Shown: in pieces, positions 47,270 to 59,043 of the stretch
Numbering within the stretch: the first letter of the stretch is position 1
Layout of the letters: each line of letters starts with the position of its first letter
Source: Herbaspirillum rhizosphaerae
Lineage (GTDB): Bacteria; Pseudomonadota; Gammaproteobacteria; Burkholderiales; Burkholderiaceae_D
Length of the DNA stretch: 64,000 nt
Direction: 5' to 3'
Assembly (NCBI RefSeq): GCF_001189965.1
Contig: NZ_LFLU01000007.1
Location: forward strand, 62,001-126,000
Translations under genes and position numbers: made by a program
Notes under the pieces: model-generated
The model's database searches: none
Told to the model about the DNA's origin: nothing
Seen by the model: the letters and a program-made list of their open reading frames with translations, nothing else

Positions 47270-47476
47270 GGCTTTTCCTTATACGCAAACTTGCGCTTCT
47301 GTTGAGTGTGAATTGTGTTGCAGCCATCATTGCCACAGCAAGGCGACGACGCATCCGATGGAGCAAGCACAGCGATCTGACGATGCCGCTGCGACACCTT
47401 CCATCCGACACGAGCGGCCTTCATGCAACCCATGTTGCCGATGCTGTGCAGGCCCTGCTAAAAATTCTTTGCTGCT

Positions 47477-48589
47477 TCAGGCTTCCGGCTTGGCGCGATA
47501 GCCGGTGACTTCCAGATTGAAACCGGTCATCGACGGCATCTTGCGCGGGCTGGCCAGCAGCTTCATCTTGCAGACGTTCAGATCCTTCAGGATCTGTGCG
47601 CCGATACCGTAGGTGCGCAGGTCCATGCGATCGGCGCGCGTCGGCTTGGCCGACTGGGCGCTGTTGAGCGCGGCGAACTGGGCAAACATCTGGTCGGCCG
47701 ACTCTTCGCAATTGAGCAGCACCACCACGCCGCTCGGCGCCGCCTTGATCGCCGCCATGGCCGAGGCCATGTTCCACGAGTGGGTGGTCGCTTCGGTTTC
47801 CAGCAAATCCAGAATCGATACCGGCTGATGCACGCGCACCAGCGTTTCTTCGCCGGGACGGATATCGCCATGCACCAGCGCCAGGTGGGCGCCGCCGCTT
47901 GGCTTGTCGCGATAGGCGATGGCCTTGAAGCTGCCGTGCACAGTGTGCATCTCGCGCTCGGCCACACGCTCGATGATGCTTTCGTGCTGGCTGCGATAGT
48001 GGATCAGGTCGGCAATGGTGCCGATCTTCAGTTTGTGCTCTTCGGCGAATTCCAGCAAGTCCGGCAGGCGCGCCATGGTGCCGTCGTCCTTGAGGATTTC
48101 GCAAATCACGGCGGCCGGCGTCAGGCCGGCCATCTGGGTCAGGTCGCAACCGGCTTCGGTATGGCCGGCGCGCATGAGCACACCGCCCTTTTGCGCGCGC
48201 AGCGGAAAGATATGGCCCGGCTGCACGATGTCGGCCGGCGTAGCGTCCTTGGCGGCGGCAACCTGGATCGTGCGTGCGCGGTCGGCGGCGGAGATGCCGG
48301 TGGTGACGCCTTCGGCGGCTTCGATCGAGACGGTGAAATTGGTGCCGAACTGGGTGCCGTTGCGGGTCGACATCATCGACAGGTCGAGGCGGTCGCAATG
48401 TTCTTCGGTCAGCGTCAGGCATACCAGGCCGCGGGCGTACTTGACCATGAAGTTGATGGCTTCCGGCGTGACGAAATCGGTGGCCAGCACCAGGTCGCCT
48501 TCATTTTCACGATCTTCTTCGTCGACCAGGATGACCATGCGTCCGGCGCGCAGTTCGGCGACGATTTCTTCTGTTGTTGCGATAGGCAT
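47477..48589 (-). CDS. ribB: 3,4-dihydroxy-2-butanone-4-phosphate synthase fused to a degenerate RibA domain (RibBX type)
   Basis: This is a 370-residue protein. The N-terminal half (1 to about 200) is RibB, with the catalytic acidic loop DEEDRENEGDLVLA and RAGHTEAGCDL. The C-terminal half (about 205-370) aligns with GTP cyclohydrolase II (DLRTYGIGAQILKDLNVCKMKLL) but lacks its zinc-binding Cys-x10-Cys-x-Cys cluster: the place reads VRVHQPVSILDLLETEATTHSW with no Cys. It therefore should make only dihydroxybutanone phosphate. Such hybrids are known as RibBX; the second domain may be regulatory. A true RibA must exist elsewhere. I see no FMN riboswitch before it. Confidence 0.92.
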   Translation of the reverse strand: MPIATTEEIVAELRAGRMVILVDEEDRENEGDLVLATDFVTPEAINFMVKYARGLVCLTLTEEHCDRLDLSMMSTRNGTQFGTNFTVSIEAAEGVTTGISAADRARTIQVAAAKDATPADIVQPGHIFPLRAQKGGVLMRAGHTEAGCDLTQMAGLTPAAVICEILKDDGTMARLPDLLEFAEEHKLKIGTIADLIHYRSQHESIIERVAEREMHTVHGSFKAIAYRDKPSGGAHLALVHGDIRPGEETLVRVHQPVSILDLLETEATTHSWNMASAMAAIKAAPSGVVVLLNCEESADQMFAQFAALNSAQSAKPTRADRMDLRTYGIGAQILKDLNVCKMKLLASPRKMPSMTGFNLEVTGYRAKPEA

Positions 48590-48675
48590 AAAGAATTCCC
48601 TCAGTAGCCCCGTATTTTAAAGGATTTGCGCTCGGCTTATCACCTCATTCGCGCCAGAACAGGCCGGCCGCTCCG

Positions 48676-49683
<1,008 letters not shown>

Positions 49684-49782
49684 GCACTTTTCCTAATGAG
49701 ATCCCAACGTTATGCCGGGAAGCTACACACCATAGTCATTATCGAACTTGCTTGCAGGCTGTAGTGAAAGGTCAGCAAGCGA

Positions 49783-49822
49783 GTTACAAATAGAAAGCCC
49801 GCAACGCTTGCACGTTGCGGGC
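49783..49822 (-). terminator. Minus-strand intrinsic terminator upstream of dusA
   Basis: GCCCGCAAC (49797-49805) and GTTGCGGGC (49814-49822) form a perfect 9-bp stem. On the minus strand it is followed by TTTCTATTTG. It would stop transcripts entering dusA from the right. Confidence 0.75.
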
Positions 49823-49893
49823 TGGTGTCCCCTCTATCCTCTTGAGAGATAGGATTTTTATACTGCGGGGGTGATTCTGCACCACAAACCAGC
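49821..49893 (+). ncRNA. Candidate structured RNA, cloverleaf-like
   Basis: GCTGGT (49821-49826) pairs with ACCAGC (49888-49893). Inside are CCCC (49829-49832) with GGGG (49867-49870), CTATC (49834-49838) with GATAG (49848-49852), and GGTG-attctg-CACC (49870-49883), giving a closed stem with two or three arms. The shape and the GGTGATTCTGC text remind me of phage-type C4 antisense RNAs, but I could not verify this. The strand is uncertain. Confidence 0.35.
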
Positions 49894-50052
49894 ATTAGTC
49901 ATTTCGCATCGCACAATTTCGGTGCTCAGATAAAAATCCGGCCAAAACTGTAGGGAAATGACATCATTTTTCTACAACGACAATTCGAGAATGGTGGCGT
50001 AATGGTGGCATAAGCGCCTGCCTGCAAGAGATCGCCGTAAAAATACCGAGGC

Positions 50053-50084
50053 AAAAAAAAACCCGCTCACCTTGCGGTTGCGGG
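50053..50084 (-). terminator. Minus-strand intrinsic terminator downstream of typA
   Basis: On the minus strand CCCGC (50084-50080) with an inner ACC/GGT extension pairs with GCGGG (50066-50062), then nine T follow. It lies about 200 bp after the typA stop and is probably its terminator. Confidence 0.8.
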
Positions 50085-50286
50085 CTTAAATCCAATTCTT
50101 TAGGAGGAAATTGGAGGAGACAGGTGTAACTATATGGCACTGCATCATAACTGTCTGCTTTATTCTGCTGATATCAGATATTCACAAATCCAATACCAGC
50201 ACGTCGCAAACTAACCAGACGCTCCTGCCTCCGCCTTTCCAGCCTGAACCGCAGCGAACTGCGTCCAGACTGCCGCACCGCTGGTA

Positions 50287-52122
50287 TTACGCGTCGCGGG
50301 ATGCCTTCTTGCGCTCGTGCTCCTTCAGGAAACGCTTGCGCAGGCGAATGCTCTTAGGCGTCACTTCAACCAGTTCGTCGTCGTCGATGAATTCAACAGC
50401 GTATTCCAGCGACATTTCGATAGGCGGCACCAGGCGCACGGCTTCGTCGGTACCCGACGAGCGGACGTTGGTCAATTGCTTGCCCTTGATCGGGTTCACG
50501 ACCAGATCGTTGTCGCGCGAGTGGATGCCGATGATCATACCTTCGTAGACCGGATCGTTGTGGCTGACGAACATGCGGCCGCGGTCTTGCAGTTTCCAGA
50601 TCGCGTAAGCAACGGCAGCGCCGTCGTCTTGCGAAATCAGCACGCCGTTGCGACGGCCGCCGAGTTCGCCCTTGCTGTTGTCCACCGGCGCGTAGTCGTC
50701 GAACACGTGGCTCATCAGGCCGGTACCGCGCGTCAGGGTCATGAATTCGCCCTGGAAGCCGATCAGGCCGCGCGCCGGAATGCGGTATTCCAGACGAACG
50801 CGACCCTTGCCGTCCGGTTCCATGTTTTGCAGATCGCCGCGACGGCGACCCAGTTCTTCCATGACGCCGCCCTGGCTGGTTTCTTCGACGTCGACGGTCA
50901 GGTTTTCATACGGCTCGTGGCGCACGCCATCGACCATCTTGAACACCACGCGCGGACGCGACACGGCCAGCTCGTAGCCTTCGCGACGCATGTTTTCGAT
51001 CAGGATGGTCAGATGCAATTCGCCGCGACCCGACACTTCATAGGTCGAGTCGTCGTTTTCTGCCTGCACCACGCGCAGCGCCATGTTGGACTTCAGTTCG
51101 CGGTCTAGACGGTCGCGAATCTGACGTGTGGTCACGAATTTGCCTTCGCGGCCGGCCAGCGGCGAGCTGTTGACCATGAAGTTCATGGTCAGGGTCGGTT
51201 CGTCGATCTTCAACATCGGCAGGCCATCCGGCGTATCCGGTGCGCAGATGGTGGAACCGATGCTGATTTCTTCGATACCGTTGATCAGGACGATGTCGCC
51301 GGCCAGCGCTTCTTCAACCTGCACGCGCTCCAGACCGCGGAAAGTCAGCACCTGGTTGATACGCGCCTTGGTCGGCTTGTCGTCGGGACCGTTCATCCAG
51401 ACCACGTCTTGCAAGCCGCGAACGCGACCGCGCAGGATACGGCCGACACCGATCTTGCCGACGTAGGACGAGTATTCCAGCGATGTGATTTGCAGTTGCA
51501 ACGGACCGTCCGGGTCATCTTCACGCGCAGGAACGTGTTCCAGGATCGCGTCGAACAGCGGCTCCATGTTGCCGTCGCGGACGGTGTCTTCCAGACCGGC
51601 ATAACCCTTGAAACCCGATGCGTAGACGATAGGGAAATCCAGTTGCTCGTCGGTCGCGCCGAGCTTGTCGAACAGTTCGAACGTGGCGTTGACAGCCTTT
51701 TGCGGATCGGCGTTTTCGCGGTCGATCTTGTTGACCACGACGATAGGCTTCAGGCCCAGCGCCAGCGCCTTGCGCGTCACGAAACGCGTTTGCGGCATCG
51801 GACCTTCTTGCGCATCAACCAGCAACAGCACGCTGTCGACCATCGACAGCACGCGCTCCACTTCGCCGCCGAAGTCGGCGTGGCCCGGGGTATCGACGAT
51901 GTTGATGTGCGTGCCCTTGTATTCCACGGCGCAGTTCTTCGACAGAATGGTGATGCCGCGTTCTTTTTCGATGTCGTTCGAATCCATCACGCGGGCGTCA
52001 ACCTGCTGGTTCTCGCGGAAAGTACCGGACTGACGCAGCAGTTGGTCGACGAGGGTGGTTTTGCCATGGTCAACGTGGGCGATGATGGCGATGTTGCGAA
52101 TAGCGCGTTTATTGTTTGACAT
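50287..52122 (-). CDS. typA: Ribosome-associated GTPase TypA/BipA
   Basis: This 611-residue translational GTPase resembles EF-G and helps ribosome assembly and stress adaptation. G1 is AHVDHGKTT, followed by [20 protein letters not shown] and NKIDR. Domains II, III and V and the BipA-specific C-terminal domain ([20 protein letters not shown] in pieces) are complete. The start was set at [14 protein letters not shown] (52122). It follows truB in the opposite order to transcription: truB ends at 52270, and typA has its own TATAAT. Confidence 0.97.
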   Translation of the reverse strand: MSNNKRAIRNIAIIAHVDHGKTTLVDQLLRQSGTFRENQQVDARVMDSNDIEKERGITILSKNCAVEYKGTHINIVDTPGHADFGGEVERVLSMVDSVLLLVDAQEGPMPQTRFVTRKALALGLKPIVVVNKIDRENADPQKAVNATFELFDKLGATDEQLDFPIVYASGFKGYAGLEDTVRDGNMEPLFDAILEHVPAREDDPDGPLQLQITSLEYSSYVGKIGVGRILRGRVRGLQDVVWMNGPDDKPTKARINQVLTFRGLERVQVEEALAGDIVLINGIEEISIGSTICAPDTPDGLPMLKIDEPTLTMNFMVNSSPLAGREGKFVTTRQIRDRLDRELKSNMALRVVQAENDDSTYEVSGRGELHLTILIENMRREGYELAVSRPRVVFKMVDGVRHEPYENLTVDVEETSQGGVMEELGRRRGDLQNMEPDGKGRVRLEYRIPARGLIGFQGEFMTLTRGTGLMSHVFDDYAPVDNSKGELGGRRNGVLISQDDGAAVAYAIWKLQDRGRMFVSHNDPVYEGMIIGIHSRDNDLVVNPIKGKQLTNVRSSGTDEAVRLVPPIEMSLEYAVEFIDDDELVEVTPKSIRLRKRFLKEHERKKASRDA

Positions 52123-52162
52123 GATTGAGTTAGTTTGGTCTGCCGAATCCTGAGAGGCGCGC

Positions 52163-52168
52163 ATTATA
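52163..52168 (-). promoter_or_regulatory. typA promoter -10 box
   Basis: TATAAT on the minus strand lies 40 bp before the typA ATG, between the truB stop and typA. The -35 region is poor (TAAGTT at 17-bp spacing). Confidence 0.55.
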
Positions 52169-52269
52169 ACATGTTGCGACGCACGAACTTAAAAAGCCTA
52201 ATAATTTCAAAGAGTTGCTGTACTTTCATTCCAACTGGCGAGTACCGCAATTACTGCTGCTGCGAGCCA

Positions 52270-53223
52270 CTAGTTCGACAAAGTCGAAATCAGCCTTTCC
52301 GGCGCCAATATGCCGAATTCCTGCATTAAACCGGTGCCCAGAAGGCGCCCGTTACTTTCCTGATAAACCCTTGCCCGGCCTGATTCTGCCGGCAATGCAA
52401 TGCCTTCCTTGCCGAGCGCCAGACGCTGACCGTGCAGGAAACGCTCGCTCAGCACATCCGTCAGCATCACCGCCGGAAATGTCGTCAGCAAGCCGTCCAC
52501 CGGCAGCAAGGCTTGCGTGCGCTGCCCGTCTTCCAGCGCGATGAACCGGTCGAGCGTCACGCTGCCCTCCAGCGTCAACGCACCAACGCCGGTGCGCCGC
52601 AACTGATTCAGATGGGCGCCGCAACCGAGCAGCGCGCCGATGTCTTCACCCAGCACGCGGATATAGGTGCCCTTGCTGCACAGCACGCGAATGCGCAAGA
52701 ACGGCGCTTCGTAGCCCAGCAGTTCCAGCTGATGAATCGTCACCTTGCGCGCTTCGCGTTCCAGCGTGATGCCGGCGCGCGCATATTCGTACAAGGGCTT
52801 GCCGTCGCGCTTGAGCGCGGAATGCATAGGCGGCACTTGCGAAATCTCGCCGCGAAACTGCTGCAATGCCGATTCGATTTGTTCGAGACTGACATCAACA
52901 GGCTTGGTGCTCAGCACTTCGCCTTCGGTGTCGCCGGTATTGGTGACAATGCCCAGATGGACCAGGGCCTCGTACGTCTTGTCCGCTTCCAGCAAATCCT
53001 GCGAAAACTTGGTCGCCTCGCCGAAGCACAGCGGCAGCAAGCCGGTCGCAAACGGATCGAGCGTACCGGTGTGTCCGGCCTTGAGCGCGTTCAGCAAGCG
53101 CTTGGCCTTGATCAATGCGTCGTTGCTCGACCAGCCCACCGGCTTGTCCAGCAGCAGCACGCCGTGTACGGGTACGCGCGGAATCCTGGGAGGGCGAGGT
53201 TGCGAAGGCGATGAATGCGCCAT
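52270..53223 (-). CDS. truB: tRNA pseudouridine(55) synthase TruB
   Basis: This 317-residue enzyme makes pseudouridine 55 in the T loop of tRNAs. The catalytic Asp is in GHTGTLDPFATGLLPLCFGEATKF. Other markers are VHGVLLLDKPVGWSSNDAL at the start of the domain and VLCSKGTYIRVLGEDIG in the RNA-binding part. The ATG at 53223 (MAHSSPSQPRP) was chosen over an upstream TTG. It is the last gene of the rimP-nusA-infB-rbfA-truB set, 81 bp after rbfA. Confidence 0.96.
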   Translation of the reverse strand: MAHSSPSQPRPPRIPRVPVHGVLLLDKPVGWSSNDALIKAKRLLNALKAGHTGTLDPFATGLLPLCFGEATKFSQDLLEADKTYEALVHLGIVTNTGDTEGEVLSTKPVDVSLEQIESALQQFRGEISQVPPMHSALKRDGKPLYEYARAGITLEREARKVTIHQLELLGYEAPFLRIRVLCSKGTYIRVLGEDIGALLGCGAHLNQLRRTGVGALTLEGSVTLDRFIALEDGQRTQALLPVDGLLTTFPAVMLTDVLSERFLHGQRLALGKEGIALPAESGRARVYQESNGRLLGTGLMQEFGILAPERLISTLSN

Positions 53224-53304
53224 GGGTGTTAAATCCGGAGAAATCGTCAATCGATGCGGCGACGGCGCGCTTCAGACGTACAGCGTCAGGCCGTCGTGGA
53301 AAAC

Positions 53305-53694
53305 TCAGTTTTCGTCGGCATCCTTGGCACGCGTGGCATTGGCCTCGTCGATCAGACGCGACATTTCAATGCCGCGCACGGTCGAGTTATCGTGCACAAA
53401 ATGTAAATCGGGCAGCGTATGGATGGTCAGACGACGGCCCAACTGGCCGCGCAGGAAACCCGACGCTTTCGACAAGCCGGTCAGCGTATCCTGGATCGCC
53501 TGCTTGTCGTCCTTCAGCGTCGTGAAGAAAATCTTGGCATGCGCATAGTCCGGCGTCACTTGCACTTCTGTGATCGTGACCATCCCCACACGCGGGTCTT
53601 TCAACTCGAATGCGATGATTTCCGACAGATCGCGCTGAATCTGATCGGCGACGCGCAGACCGCGCCCTGGAATGGATTTGCTGTGTTTTGCCAT
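53305..53694 (-). CDS. rbfA: Ribosome-binding factor A
   Basis: This 129-residue KH-fold protein binds the 30S subunit and is needed for 16S rRNA 5'-end maturation and cold adaptation. Text such as [28 protein letters not shown] and [15 protein letters not shown] is typical. The start was set at [10 protein letters not shown] (53694); the longer frame adds 33 unrelated residues that run across an intergenic hairpin. It follows infB. Confidence 0.95.
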   Translation of the reverse strand: MAKHSKSIPGRGLRVADQIQRDLSEIIAFELKDPRVGMVTITEVQVTPDYAHAKIFFTTLKDDKQAIQDTLTGLSKASGFLRGQLGRRLTIHTLPDLHFVHDNSTVRGIEMSRLIDEANATRAKDADEN

Positions 53695-53769
53695 GCTGGG
53701 ATACTGACCTCGGCCGCCTCGCCCAAGCGGGACGGCATAAAAATTCTGTGATGCTACTGAATGAAACAA

Positions 53770-53798
53770 GGCGGGTGTTTGCTGCGCAGACACCCGCC
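53770..53798 (-). promoter_or_regulatory. Strong hairpin between infB and rbfA
   Basis: GGCGGGTGT (53770-53778) and ACACCCGCC (53790-53798) are perfect arms, extended inward to about 14 bp with one G-T. It lies 21 bp after the infB stop with only a weak T-rich tail (TTGTTTC). It may be a partial terminator, mRNA stabiliser or processing site that lowers rbfA-truB expression relative to infB. Confidence 0.6.
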
Positions 53799-53819
53799 CT
53801 TGCTACGACTGTGAATGAA

Positions 53820-56693
53820 TTACAAAGTACGTGCGACTTCCTGTACTTCGAAAATCTCCAGTTGATCGCCTTCCTGGATATCGTTGTAGTTCTTCAACGA
53901 CAGACCGCACTCGAAGCCGGATTTGACTTCCTTGACGTCGTCCTTGAAGCGCTTGAGTGAATCCAGCTCGCCGGTCCACAGCACCACGTTGTTGCGCAAC
54001 AGGCGCACCGAGGAACCGCGCTTGACCAGACCTTCGAGCACGTAGCAACCGGCGATCGAACCGACCTTGCTGACCACGAACACCTGGCGAATCTCGACCA
54101 GACCCAGGGCCTGTTCGCGCTTCTCCGGCGCCAGCATGCCCGACATCGCGGCCTTCACTTCGTCCACCGCATCGTAAATGATGTTGTAGTAGCGAATGTC
54201 GACGCCGTTGGCTTCGGCCAGCTTGCGGGCGGAGGCATCGGCACGGGTGTTGAAGCCGATGATGACCGCCTTCGACGCCACCGCGAGGTTGACGTCGTTT
54301 TCGGAAATGCCGCCGACCGCTGCATGCACCACCTGCACACGCACTTCGGCGTTGGACAATTTTTGCAGCGATTGCACCAGCGCTTCTTGCGAACCTTGCA
54401 CGTCGGTCTTGATGATCATCGGCAGGTTCTTGACCTCGCCTTCGGCCATCTGTTCGAACATGTTTTCCAGCTTCGCAGCCTGCTGCTTGGCCAGCTTGAC
54501 GTCGCGGAACTTGCCTTGGCGGAACAGACCGATTTCGCGCGCCTTGCGCTCATCGGTCATGACCAGCACTTCTTCACCCGCGCTCGGCACTTCAGTCAAG
54601 CCCTGGATTTCAACAGGAATCGACGGACCGGCTTCGGTAATGCTCTTGCCGCTTTCGTCCAGCATCGCACGGACACGGCCGTAGGCCGAACCGGCCAGCA
54701 CGACGTCGCCGCGACGCAGAGTACCGGACTGCACCAGAATCGTTGCCACCGGACCGCGACCCTTGTCGAGCTTGGCTTCGATGACCAGGCCCTTGGCCGG
54801 GACGTCGATGGCGGCTTTCAATTCCAGCACTTCGGCTTGCAGCAGAACGTTTTCCAGCAGGGAGTCGATGCCTTCGCCGGTCTTGGCAGACACGGAGATG
54901 AACGGCGACTCGCCGCCGTATTCTTCCGGCACGACGCCTTCAGCGACCAGTTCCTGCTTGACGCGATCCAGATTGGCGCCCTGCTTGTCGATCTTGTTGA
55001 TCGCCACGACCAGCGGCACGCCGCCGGCCTTCGCGTGAGCGATCGCTTCCTTGGTTTGCGGCATCACGCCGTCGTCGGCCGCCACCACCAGAATAACGAT
55101 GTCGGTGGCCTTGGCGCCGCGGGCACGCATGGCGGTAAACGCTTCGTGGCCCGGGGTGTCGAGGAAGGTGATCATGCCGCGCGGTGTTTCCACGTGGTAT
55201 GCGCCGATATGCTGAGTAATGCCGCCGGCTTCGCCGGATGCAACCTTGGCGCGGCGGATGTAATCCAGCAGCGAGGTTTTACCGTGATCGACGTGACCCA
55301 TGACTGTCACGACCGGTGCACGTGGCAACAGTTCGGCGTCAGGATGTTCAGCGCCTTCTTCCAGCAATGCTTCAGGATCGTCCAGCTTGGCAGGATGAGC
55401 GCGATGGCCCATTTCTTCCACCACGATCATGGCGGTTTCCTGATCCAGCACCTGGTTGATGGTGACCATCTGGCCCAGCTTCATCAGATGCTTGATGACT
55501 TCGGAAGCCTTGACCGACATCTTGTGCGCGATTTCAGCGACAGTGATGGTTTCCGGAACGTGCACGTCCTTGATGACCGCTTCAGTCGGCGCCTGGAAAT
55601 TGCTTTCGTGATCGTCGTGATGCGAATTGCGGCGGCCCTTCGGACCTGCGCGCCAGCCGTCACGGCCACCAGTGCCGGTGTTGCCGCGTGTTTTCATGCC
55701 GGTGCCGCGCTTCTTGGCAGCATCATCTTGCCAGGTCGACGAAACGTTGGCCGACTTGATCGACTTCTTGTCGACAGCGACCGGTGCTTTCTTGTCGTCC
55801 TTCTTCTCGCCAGGCTTCTTGTCAGCCGGCTTGTGCAAGGTGCCTTCGGATGTCTTGGTCGCTACAGGCGCCGGTGCCGGCTCAGGAGCCTTCACCACGC
55901 GGCGCGGCGCATTCATCATGGCCTTGATCTGTGCGACTTCGTCTTCCACGGCCTTGCGGGCACGCTCGGCTGCAGCAGCCCGATCCGTTGCTTCCTTGGT
56001 GACCTGAGCAGCCTTTTTCTTGGCTTCTTCAGCAGCAGCACGCTTCTTTTCTTCGGCAGCGGCATCTTCAGCCGCTTTGGCCGGCGCCACAGCGCCAGCA
56101 GTCGCCTTGGCTTTTTCAGCCGCTTCGGCAGCGGCCTGCCTGGCCTCTTCTTCAGCAGCTTGCTTGGCTTCGCGTTCGGCCTTTTGCGCCTCCAGCTCTG
56201 CAGCCTTGGCTTGCGCGAGCTTTTCCGCTTCGAGTTGCGCCAGACGCTCTTGCTTTTCACGCAGATCGGCTTCCTGACGAGCAATCAGCTCGGCGTGGAG
56301 ACGCACCTCTTCAGCACGGCGCTCAATCTCAGCCGGATCCGATGTCGGCGCGGCGACCGGCGCCGCAGCCGCTTCTTCCGCAGCAGGCTCGTCGCGCTTG
56401 ATGAAGGTGCGCTTCTTGCGCACTTCCACTTGAATCGTGCGCGACTTGCCGGTGGAATCGGCTTGCTTGATTTCGGTCGTTTCTTTACGGGTCAGCGTAA
56501 TTTTTTTCTTTTCGCCTTCCGGAGCTGCTCCGCGTACGCGACGCAGATGCTCCAGGAGACGGTCCTTGTCTTCTTTTGACAAAGGATCGGACTCGGAGCT
56601 TTTTTCAACTCCGGCAGATCGCAGCTGGGTCAGTAGCAAATCCGCCGGCATTTTCAGCTCGGTGGCAAATTGGGCTACGTTGTTACTTGCCAT
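53820..56693 (-). CDS. infB: Translation initiation factor IF-2
   Basis: This 957-residue GTPase brings fMet-tRNA to the 30S subunit and joins the subunits. The N-terminal IF2N domain ([20 protein letters not shown]) is followed by a long, charged, Ala/Glu/Lys-rich linker of about 300 residues. The G domain has GHVDHGKTS near residue 464, [15 protein letters not shown] and NKIDK. The C-terminal domains III and IV end [12 protein letters not shown]. The long linker resembles that of other beta-proteobacterial IF-2. It lies 50 bp after nusA in the same operon. Confidence 0.97.
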   Translation of the reverse strand: MASNNVAQFATELKMPADLLLTQLRSAGVEKSSESDPLSKEDKDRLLEHLRRVRGAAPEGEKKKITLTRKETTEIKQADSTGKSRTIQVEVRKKRTFIKRDEPAAEEAAAAPVAAPTSDPAEIERRAEEVRLHAELIARQEADLREKQERLAQLEAEKLAQAKAAELEAQKAEREAKQAAEEEARQAAAEAAEKAKATAGAVAPAKAAEDAAAEEKKRAAAEEAKKKAAQVTKEATDRAAAAERARKAVEDEVAQIKAMMNAPRRVVKAPEPAPAPVATKTSEGTLHKPADKKPGEKKDDKKAPVAVDKKSIKSANVSSTWQDDAAKKRGTGMKTRGNTGTGGRDGWRAGPKGRRNSHHDDHESNFQAPTEAVIKDVHVPETITVAEIAHKMSVKASEVIKHLMKLGQMVTINQVLDQETAMIVVEEMGHRAHPAKLDDPEALLEEGAEHPDAELLPRAPVVTVMGHVDHGKTSLLDYIRRAKVASGEAGGITQHIGAYHVETPRGMITFLDTPGHEAFTAMRARGAKATDIVILVVAADDGVMPQTKEAIAHAKAGGVPLVVAINKIDKQGANLDRVKQELVAEGVVPEEYGGESPFISVSAKTGEGIDSLLENVLLQAEVLELKAAIDVPAKGLVIEAKLDKGRGPVATILVQSGTLRRGDVVLAGSAYGRVRAMLDESGKSITEAGPSIPVEIQGLTEVPSAGEEVLVMTDERKAREIGLFRQGKFRDVKLAKQQAAKLENMFEQMAEGEVKNLPMIIKTDVQGSQEALVQSLQKLSNAEVRVQVVHAAVGGISENDVNLAVASKAVIIGFNTRADASARKLAEANGVDIRYYNIIYDAVDEVKAAMSGMLAPEKREQALGLVEIRQVFVVSKVGSIAGCYVLEGLVKRGSSVRLLRNNVVLWTGELDSLKRFKDDVKEVKSGFECGLSLKNYNDIQEGDQLEIFEVQEVARTL

Positions 56694-56743
56694 TCAGTCC
56701 TCTTTTCTATGTGGCTCGGCAGATGATGTGGGTACGCGAAAGC

Positions 56744-58791
<2,048 letters not shown>

Positions 58792-58845
58792 GGAAATCTC
58801 TCCGCGCTTCTTTTCGTTTGACGCAGTCACGTCAATTTGTTCAGC

Positions 58846-58870
58846 AAAAAAAAAATGGGCATCTGCCCAT
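58846..58870 (-). terminator. Intrinsic terminator in the rimP leader (candidate attenuator)
   Basis: On the minus strand ATGGGCA and TGCCCAT (58870-58864 and 58861-58855) form a stem followed by ten T (58855-58846). It is downstream of the TATAAT at 58951-58946 and about 55 bp before the rimP start, so transcripts from that promoter must pass it. It could also be the distant terminator of rluB (stop at 59044). Confidence 0.75.
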
Positions 58871-58945
58871 CGTTCTTATCGTTTATTCAACTGCAAGCCG
58901 TTTCACGATGCATTATTTGCCGTGAATTACCCCGTTAACTTGCGC

Positions 58946-58974
58946 ATTATAACCGATTACGGTATGTCCGGCAA
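58946..58974 (-). promoter_or_regulatory. Promoter of the rimP-nusA-infB operon
   Basis: On the minus strand TTGCCG (58974-58969), 17-bp spacer and a perfect TATAAT (58951-58946) form a good sigma-70 promoter. The -35 box lies inside the inverted repeat 58961-58995. Transcription would begin near 58939. Confidence 0.75.
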
Positions 58975-58995
58975 TTCAAGATTGCCGGACATACC
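58961..58995. repeat. Perfect 15-bp inverted repeat upstream of rimP
   Basis: GGTATGTCCGGCAAT (58961-58975), five-base loop, and ATTGCCGGACATACC (58981-58995) are a perfect match. It begins 49 bp after the rluB stop and overlaps the -35 box of the rimP promoter. It could be an operator, a U-less terminator of rluB, or both. Confidence 0.85.
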
Positions 58996-59043
58996 CCAGA
59001 CAGCCCGATATTTCATGAAAGAAATTCCCGAGCAATCAAAGAC

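Larger units (their letters stand above)
49684..50286. other. 600-bp intergenic region between dusA and typA
   Basis: No credible gene fills this gap. It holds two minus-strand terminators (49783-49822 and 50053-50084), a cloverleaf-like element (49821-49893), a 9-bp direct repeat AATGGTGGC (49990-49998 and 50001-50009), and a GGAGGAAATTGGAGGA repeat near 50102-50117. The composition is lower in GC than the flanking genes. It may be the relic of an element once integrated at dusA. Confidence 0.55.

Noticed and set aside
48590-48675. Possible FMN riboswitch before ribB
   Set aside because: The 86-bp gap is too short and shows none of the conserved FMN-aptamer sequence.
50111-50548. 145-residue plus-strand open frame entering typA
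   Set aside because: It begins with a non-ATG codon, and most of it is antisense to typA. A short hydrophobic stretch at its start is the only support.
54324-56579. Long plus-strand open frame opposite infB
   Set aside because: It lies fully inside the certain infB gene on the other strand. The composition is typical of antisense frames and it has no recognisable domain.
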